A DNA stretch of 29,384 nt from UBA2163 sp964575575 (GTDB lineage Bacteria > Patescibacteriota > Minisyncoccia > Phycocordibacterales > UBA2163), in NCBI GenBank assembly GCA_964575575.1, contig CAZNQQ010000008.1, forward strand, positions 1 through 29,384, in the 5' to 3' direction. Below are positions 24,463 through 29,384 of the stretch, piece by piece. Numbering within the stretch: the first letter of the stretch is position 1; each line of letters begins with the position of its first letter. The translations under genes were made by a program, and so were the position numbers. The notes under the pieces were generated by a model, which was not told the origin of the DNA, searched no databases, and saw only the letters and a program-made list of their open reading frames with translations.

Positions 24463-25794
24463 CTATAACCCTGTTCGTGAGAATAAAGTTTTAATTGTTT
24501 TAAGTCCAATATATAAATCAAGAAAAAGTGATCTATTTTTTATATAGTAAATATCATATGAGAGTTTCTCTCTTGTTTCGTCATACTCTACTCCAAATTT
24601 TGGAGGTTTTATGTGATGAATCTGCGCCCAACCAGACAAACCGGGCTGTATAAAGTGCCTTATGTTGTAGTAAGGAATCTCTTTTTCGTAAAGCTCTGCA
24701 AGACTTGGGATCTCCGGGCGTGGACCAATAAGCGACAGGTCCCCTTTAAACACATTCCAAAGTTGTGGAAGTTCATCAATTCGTGTCTTTCTTAAAATAT
24801 TGCCCACTCTAGTGATTTTTTCTTTTTCATAAATACTCATACTTCTAAATTTGAAGATATAAATCGGCATATTGTCTCTACCAACCCTTTCTTGAATAAT
24901 AAATACCGGGCCTTTGTCGCCAAATTTAACAGCGGCTATAACAAACGGGTAAACAAGAAGTGATGGCAACCCAAGTATTATTGAAAAAATAATATCAAAA
25001 AACCTTCTCACTATGTCGTGTGTAATTTTTGGCAAAAGCGATACGTTACTTAAAAACCAATTGTACTTAACAAGAGACAAAGGTACACGGTCAAAGATAT
25101 TTTCGTACATTTTTTGGAAATCTAAAAACTTAAAACGAGACTGTATAAAAGTTAGATTATAAATAATAGGTATAGCCGACGACACCTTCTCGCTACTTGT
25201 ATCAGCAACTACCATAGAAATATTGTTTGTCTTTATATGTTCAGAAAGATAGTTTTTTACTCCTTCGTTATCTACAGTGTCTAAATCAAGGGATGATGTA
25301 AAATAAAAACCATATCTTTTATTATTATTAACCTCTTCTTTAAGTTCTAACATCTCTTTACCACCTGCAATAAGAAGTGCGTTTTGTCTCTTTTTGTTTT
25401 CAAGAACTGGAGCTAAAGACAAACGCCAAAAAACTATAAATACAAATGAGATGAAAAGATAGATGAAAAGATTAGTCTTGGGTGTAATACCAAAATATGG
25501 AATAAGAAAAAAGAATAAAGCAGCAATTATTATATTTGCAATCTGTGCATTTAATATAATACTTGGAAGCTTTCTTTTAAAAATTACAGTGTGTTTGTCA
25601 TAAAGCCCAGCTATAAAAAACACGAGTACCCATACTGCAAACAGGATTATAAATGGTGTAAGGTGGTCATAAAAAACCATACTACTTGGCACTTCAAAAT
25701 AGCGAAGCGCAAGCGTTACCCATAGCGCCGCTATCAAAAACAAAATATCGCCCAAAAACAGCAATAATGACTCCTTTTTTCGTCCTGTAATCAT
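24463..25794 (-). CDS. Polyprenyl-phosphate sugar-1-phosphate transferase
   Basis: This is the initiating transferase of exopolysaccharide or O-antigen type synthesis, moving a sugar-1-phosphate onto undecaprenyl phosphate at the inner membrane. I start it at ATG 25794 (MITGRKKESL), giving 443 residues; the longer frame to 25962 would run through a terminator and into the neighbouring gene. There are about five N-terminal membrane segments, a soluble CoA-binding-like middle, and a C-terminal transferase domain with RRFFDIIFS, KFRSM, LRKTRIDELPQLWNV, LSLIGPRPE and PGLSGWAQI. These are the standard signatures of the family. It is upstream of the dehydrogenase and epimerase on the same strand. 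Confidence 0.92.
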   Translation of the reverse strand: MITGRKKESLLLFLGDILFLIAALWVTLALRYFEVPSSMVFYDHLTPFIILFAVWVLVFFIAGLYDKHTVIFKRKLPSIILNAQIANIIIAALFFFLIPYFGITPKTNLFIYLFISFVFIVFWRLSLAPVLENKKRQNALLIAGGKEMLELKEEVNNNKRYGFYFTSSLDLDTVDNEGVKNYLSEHIKTNNISMVVADTSSEKVSSAIPIIYNLTFIQSRFKFLDFQKMYENIFDRVPLSLVKYNWFLSNVSLLPKITHDIVRRFFDIIFSIILGLPSLLVYPFVIAAVKFGDKGPVFIIQERVGRDNMPIYIFKFRSMSIYEKEKITRVGNILRKTRIDELPQLWNVFKGDLSLIGPRPEIPSLAELYEKEIPYYNIRHFIQPGLSGWAQIHHIKPPKFGVEYDETREKLSYDIYYIKNRSLFLDLYIGLKTIKTLFSRTGL

Positions 25795-25804
25795 AATTGT
25801 CGTT

Positions 25805-25810
25805 ATTATA
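25805..25810 (-). promoter_or_regulatory. -10 box for the sugar transferase gene
   Basis: TATAAT read leftward lies ten bases before the ATG at 25794, giving a predicted leader of only about three bases. No good -35 box is visible. Confidence 0.4.
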
Positions 25811-25836
25811 TAATACTTTTGTAGCTTTAGATAGGT

Positions 25837-25874
25837 TGCAAAAACCCTTTGTTCTACGACTGAACAAAGGGTTT
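25837..25874 (-). terminator. Terminator of the 113-aa membrane gene
   Basis: Leftward, AAACCCTTTGTTC and its complement form a perfect 13-bp stem around a 7-base loop, followed by TTTTTGC. The first arm is also the final coding part of the 113-residue gene (VKPFVQ), and the stop codon lies between the arms. Confidence 0.85.
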
Positions 25875-26195
25875 GACCAAGGCGTGCTCGCGATTTCGTT
25901 TTAGAAAAACACTGATGACGAAATTGGGTACATATACTGCGGATATCCAAAATATAATACACATATCAAATATGAATCTGTATTTTCCATAATCAAGATA
26001 TGTGACATAAAAAAACAGATACATCGGTAAAACAATAATGTACATGGCGAGTTTTAAAAGAAATTTATTTTCTTTCTTGCGTGTACAGAATGTCCAGATA
26101 CTGTAACTTAAATACCCACACACAAATATCAATGCTATACAAATACCAAAAAGCACTCGTGAATCTACTGTCAGAAAATTCAACATTTCTAGCAT
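25854..26195 (-). CDS. Small membrane protein, 113 aa
   Basis: The start at ATG 26195 is supported by AGGAGAT (26207-26201) five bases upstream, one of the few clear SD motifs in the window. Three hydrophobic segments are visible (about residues 13-35, 45-67 and 75-96), with a CTRKKENK loop and a basic tail. No family is recognised. It has its own promoter and a terminator that overlaps the end of the gene. It faces the same way as the downstream sugar transferase, but the terminator separates them. Confidence 0.75.
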   Translation of the reverse strand: MLEMLNFLTVDSRVLFGICIALIFVCGYLSYSIWTFCTRKKENKFLLKLAMYIIVLPMYLFFYVTYLDYGKYRFIFDMCIIFWISAVYVPNFVISVFLKRNREHALVKPFVQS

Positions 26196-26237
26196 ATTAT
26201 ATCTCCTAAAAAATTGAAAAATTCAGTTCTACTTATC

Positions 26238-26266
26238 AAATTAGCATACATTCTGTATTTAGTTAA
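26238..26266 (-). promoter_or_regulatory. Promoter of the 113-aa gene
   Basis: Leftward, TTAACT (26266-26261), a 17-base spacer and TAATTT (26243-26238) precede a leader of about 36 bases. Confidence 0.55.
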
Positions 26267-26315
26267 GGATAACTTAGGTAAGAAATATTAGGTTATATAG
26301 TACAATATAGACAAT

Positions 26316-27455
26316 ATGAACAGAAAAGTGGCTAAAACTAAGGTTTTATATGTTATTACTAAATCCAACTTTGGCGGTGCCCAGAGATATGTATTTGATA
26401 TGGCAACAAGTATTACAAAAGATGGTTACGAAGCTGTTGTCGCTCTTGGCGGTAATGGCACGCTTTATGACAAACTCAAAGATAAAAATATTAGGGCTAT
26501 TACTGTTCCCTACTTAGCAAGAGATATTAATATTTTCTCTGAATGGAAAGTGTTTTTTAATTTGCTCAAGATATTAAAAAAAGAAAGACCAGATGTAGTG
26601 CACTTAAACAGCTCAAAGATAGGCGGGCTTGGAGCATTTGCTTGTAGAGTCGCCGGAATAAAAAAAATAATATTTACAGCACACGGCTGGGCATATAAAG
26701 AAGATAGGGGTATAGTCTCAAGAAATATAATTAAATTTCTTTCATGGCTAACTGTGCTTCTTTCTCATAGAACTATTGTTGTCTCTAACGATGACTTTAA
26801 AAACGCACCAAGATTGTTTGTAAGTATGAAAATAAAAATGATTCACAACGGTATCTCTGAAATTGATTTTGAAGACAGAGCTAATGCTAAAAAAAGAATA
26901 AAAAAGCTTGCTGGCTCTATAAAAAGTGGCAGTATTTGGATAGGTACAATATCAGAGCTTCATAAAAACAAAGGTTTGACCTTTGCAATCCGTGCTGTAA
27001 ATAATCTAATCAAGAGAGGATACAATATTTCTTTCTTTATAATCAGCGATGGCGAAGAACGATTTGCTTTAGAGCAATTTATTAAAAAACTAAAGCTAGA
27101 GAATAACGTATTTCTCTTGGGGTACATGGACGACGCACAAGAGACACTTAAAGCGTTTGACATGTTTACTCTCACTTCTTTAAAAGAGGGCTTGCCTTAT
27201 GTATTACTTGAAGCAGGCTTGGCTTCCTTACCAGTAGTTGCAACAGATGTTGGGGGCATACCAGAGATTATAGAAAACAGGAAATCAGGACGCTTAGTGC
27301 AAGCTAAGAATTCTAAGGCAATAGAGAATGCCGTATCTGACTTAATAGATTTCAAAAAAGACTCTGTAGAATATGGGCAAGTACTAAAAACAAAAGTTGA
27401 GCGAGACTTTACAATAGAGCAAATGGTGGCTGAAACAGTGGATATTTACGACTAA
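26316..27455 (+). CDS. Glycosyltransferase family 4 (GT-B fold)
   Basis: The enzyme transfers a sugar from a nucleotide donor, probably to a lipid-linked glycan at the inner face of the membrane. The 379 residues show the N-terminal acceptor domain starting KVLYVITKSNFGGAQRYV with the GGAxR loop, DVVHLNSSKIG and FTAHGWAY. The C-terminal donor domain has GTISELHKNKG, VFLLGYMDD and the E-x7-E-type motif SLKEGLPYVLLEAG, followed by VVATDVGGIPEII. It is alone on the plus strand, opposite the other polysaccharide genes, with a TATAGT/TACAAT region just upstream and no SD. Its last four bases overlap the convergent rodA-like gene. Confidence 0.93.
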   Translation: MNRKVAKTKVLYVITKSNFGGAQRYVFDMATSITKDGYEAVVALGGNGTLYDKLKDKNIRAITVPYLARDINIFSEWKVFFNLLKILKKERPDVVHLNSSKIGGLGAFACRVAGIKKIIFTAHGWAYKEDRGIVSRNIIKFLSWLTVLLSHRTIVVSNDDFKNAPRLFVSMKIKMIHNGISEIDFEDRANAKKRIKKLAGSIKSGSIWIGTISELHKNKGLTFAIRAVNNLIKRGYNISFFIISDGEERFALEQFIKKLKLENNVFLLGYMDDAQETLKAFDMFTLTSLKEGLPYVLLEAGLASLPVVATDVGGIPEIIENRKSGRLVQAKNSKAIENAVSDLIDFKKDSVEYGQVLKTKVERDFTIEQMVAETVDIYD

Positions 27456-28603
27456 ACCCCTAAAAACTCCTTTTTGATATCGTCTTTGTGAGTAGCTCGA
27501 GAGTAACGACGCATTCCCATTAACATCCCAAGGCCTACAAACTCTGTCAGCAAGTGCGACCCACCATAGCTTAAGAATGGTACTGTAGTCCCCGTCACTG
27601 GGAGTAACCCTATGTTCATACCAACATGCACTACAAAGTGACTTATAAAAAGTATTGCAAGTCCTGCACCAAAAAGTATTTCAAAGTTAGTTGCGCCGTG
27701 TGTAGCATTTGCCAAGATTCTCCATACCACTACAGCATATAGAAGCAATACCATAACAACTCCTACAAACCCCCATTCTTCTGCAAATGCTGCAAATATA
27801 AAGTCTGTCTCATACTCTGGCAAGAACTGGAGCTTGCTTTGTGTGCCGTAGCCTATCCCTTTACCAAGTACTTGACCAGAACCAACAGCGATGGTTGATT
27901 GATATGCATTGTAGCCAGTCCCTTGTAAGTCTGTCAGTGGGTGGATAAATGTAAGTACGCGTTGTTTCTGGTAATCCTCAAATGCAAAACCCCAAAGACC
28001 TGCAAAAGCGATAGCTCCCACTAGAAATACTGCCGCTAAATGCTTTTTGGAGATCCCAGAGACAAAAACCATACCAAACCATATAAATGCTATGATGATC
28101 GCTGAACCAAAGTCTGGCTGAAGAAATACTAGCAAGAATAAAACAAAAGTATAAAAACCTGAAACCAAAATGTGTTTTATATTGGCTATCTCAACATGTC
28201 TGCGAGAAAAATATTTAGCAAGCAGAAGTATAACTACGAGTTTTATAGGATCAGACGGTTGCAATGAAAATATTCCAAAATCAAACCTACTTTGAGCACC
28301 TAATACAAAATTGCCGAAAAAGAAAAGGAGTAAAAGTATAAAAGCTGAAACAGCAAATAAAGTAACGATAACACTAGTGCGGCGCAAAAATCTGAAATCA
28401 ACAAAACTTAAAGCAAAAAATATTAAAATACTTACTATCACCCAGATTATTTGTTTTTCAAAGAAATAATTCTGACCTGCCACAAAAGAGTTCATAGTTA
28501 CAAGTCCAGCACCTACAAGAAGCAGGCTTGAAGAGAATAAAATCCAGTCTATTTTACTGGAGATTTTTCTTATAGATTCTGTTATTTGACCACCTAAACC
28601 CAC
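27452..28603 (-). CDS. rodA: RodA/FtsW-family peptidoglycan polymerase
   Basis: SEDS-family glycosyltransferase that polymerises lipid II in the membrane. The 383 residues form about ten helices. Signatures are LQPSDPIKLVVILLLAKY, FLQPDFGSA, the loop GSGQVLGKGIGYGTQSKL with FLPEYETDFIFAAFAEEWGF, and GTTVPFLSYGGS near the C-terminus. The start is a GTG at 28603, with no in-frame ATG close by. The assignment to RodA rather than FtsW rests on overall similarity and is not certain. It follows the anchored protein gene by ten bases. Confidence 0.93.
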   Translation of the reverse strand: MGLGGQITESIRKISSKIDWILFSSSLLLVGAGLVTMNSFVAGQNYFFEKQIIWVIVSILIFFALSFVDFRFLRRTSVIVTLFAVSAFILLLLFFFGNFVLGAQSRFDFGIFSLQPSDPIKLVVILLLAKYFSRRHVEIANIKHILVSGFYTFVLFLLVFLQPDFGSAIIIAFIWFGMVFVSGISKKHLAAVFLVGAIAFAGLWGFAFEDYQKQRVLTFIHPLTDLQGTGYNAYQSTIAVGSGQVLGKGIGYGTQSKLQFLPEYETDFIFAAFAEEWGFVGVVMVLLLYAVVVWRILANATHGATNFEILFGAGLAILFISHFVVHVGMNIGLLPVTGTTVPFLSYGGSHLLTEFVGLGMLMGMRRYSRATHKDDIKKEFLGV

Positions 28604-28613
28604 GATATTCTTA

Positions 28614-29375
28614 TTAATCTAATAATGGTATACGAGGGATTATCTCTATACGAGACGGTTTTGTATCAAATGCATTTGGCCATGTAAATACCAAGTTTCG
28701 TGACGATCTGTCAGCTAGACGCTCAACAAATGTACTAGAAACCGCTATAGCGTTGTCTCTTGAGTCAAAGACGATAACCACTACTTCTATGTCTTTTATA
28801 TCCTCTATAGAGCTATTTGAAAGTACAGCGTCAATCCTCGGAGAAGAATCCTCACCTGTGAGTACCATGTCTTTTACAGACAGTAAAGTTCTTTCGTTGT
28901 CTGACTGATACCATTCTGGAAATCTATCAAATTCAAAAAATGTTTTTACTGGGATCCTCTGTCCTGTGGAGATCACTCCTTCAAATATTGGTGTCACGCT
29001 GTTTGGGGATATGTATGTTGAACCTTTTCGTTCTGCTATTAACAGATTTTTGTTATCAAAAAGTTTAAAAGTGTAAGGTATGTTTAATACCCCAGAGTTG
29101 AAGTTTGGGTTTTCTATGTATGCTACGGAGTTGTATACGCCGTCTGCAACTTTAAATGACCTGCTCCATATAAGAGCTGGGTCTGAGATTTGTATTGTGC
29201 ATAGTTTTTCACAAATACCACCACAGTCAACTCCAAACTCTTGTCCGTTTTGTTTGCCGTCAAAACAAGTTGGTTCTTTGTTGAAAATAGAAAACGCAAT
29301 AGGCACTATTATAATAAGCGCTACTGCGACCACAATTGCTACGTATATTGACCTTCTTCTAGATGCCCATGACAT
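28614..29375 (-). CDS. Membrane-anchored surface protein with Cys-rich DCGG motif
   Basis: The 253-residue product starts with a basic tip (MSWASRRRSIY), followed by a membrane helix (about 12-31), then an outside Cys-rich segment: CFDGKQNGQEFG, VDCGGICEKLC. This C-x-D-G-x-x-N ... D-C-G-G pattern recurs in secreted bacterial proteins. The rest is beta-rich, with FELDRFP-like strands and short linkers, suggesting one or two Ig-like domains. There is no catalytic motif. It sits directly upstream of rodA and is probably co-transcribed, so a wall-associated role is possible. Its promoter would lie outside the window. Confidence 0.8.
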   Translation of the reverse strand: MSWASRRRSIYVAIVVAVALIIIVPIAFSIFNKEPTCFDGKQNGQEFGVDCGGICEKLCTIQISDPALIWSRSFKVADGVYNSVAYIENPNFNSGVLNIPYTFKLFDNKNLLIAERKGSTYISPNSVTPIFEGVISTGQRIPVKTFFEFDRFPEWYQSDNERTLLSVKDMVLTGEDSSPRIDAVLSNSSIEDIKDIEVVVIVFDSRDNAIAVSSTFVERLADRSSRNLVFTWPNAFDTKPSRIEIIPRIPLLD

Positions 29376-29384
29376 AAATATAGT

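Noticed and set aside
25795..25962. Extension of the sugar transferase to 25962
   Set aside because: It would run through the terminator and into the 113-aa gene, and the extra residues are not like the family's N-terminus.

Overview
The window looks like a chromosomal segment of an ultra-small Candidate Phyla Radiation (Patescibacteria, most likely Parcubacteria-type) bacterium. The evidence is an AT-rich genome with the standard code, a spc-type ribosomal block with no L30 gene between S5 and L15, a zinc-type S14, a 16S rRNA with a Parcubacteria-like variant in the 515F primer site, many short coiled-coil or membrane orphans, and a cytosolic VirD4/TraG-like ATPase next to a lamin-tail surface protein. 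The exact lineage cannot be fixed without a 16S search.

Layout. 1-2300: start of a partial leftward gene, a rightward pair of coiled-coil genes (215-2072), and a 62-residue leftward orphan. 2356-7518: leftward block rpsN-rpsH-rplF-rplR-rpsE-rplO-secY-adk-map. 7555-8510: divergent promoters, a secreted orphan and a small coiled-coil gene. 8543-11724: LTD/PKD surface protein and ATPase. 11773-15802: leftward run murD-murC-small membrane protein-putative glycoside hydrolase. 15809-17950: tRNA-Ile(GAU) and 16S rRNA with leader, trailer and processing stem; no 23S or 5S follows. 18031-21355: membrane orphan, secF and secD, the last two separated by an oppositely oriented orphan. 21515-27455: another orphan, then an envelope-polysaccharide and lipid-carrier set (PAP2 phosphatase, NDP-sugar epimerase, NDP-sugar dehydrogenase, polyprenyl-phosphate sugar transferase, glycosyltransferase). 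27452-29375: RodA/FtsW and an anchored surface protein.

Working together, the mur genes, RodA/FtsW and PAP2 phosphatase serve peptidoglycan synthesis, the sugar genes build a surface polysaccharide, SecY and SecDF export proteins, and the ribosomal block with 16S rRNA supplies ribosomes.

The most unusual signal concerns translation initiation. The 16S 3' tail, just after an intact helix 45, reads GGATTATTTCC instead of GGATCACCTCC, so the anti-Shine-Dalgarno core has three C-to-T changes. Conserved genes here lack SD motifs. Many have a -10 box ending 6-8 nt before the ATG, which implies leaderless mRNAs. Five stand-alone orphan genes instead have their own promoters, leaders and G-rich SD-like motifs, which can still pair with the altered tail through G-U wobble. 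Everything here comes from reading the sequence by eye; no database search was run.
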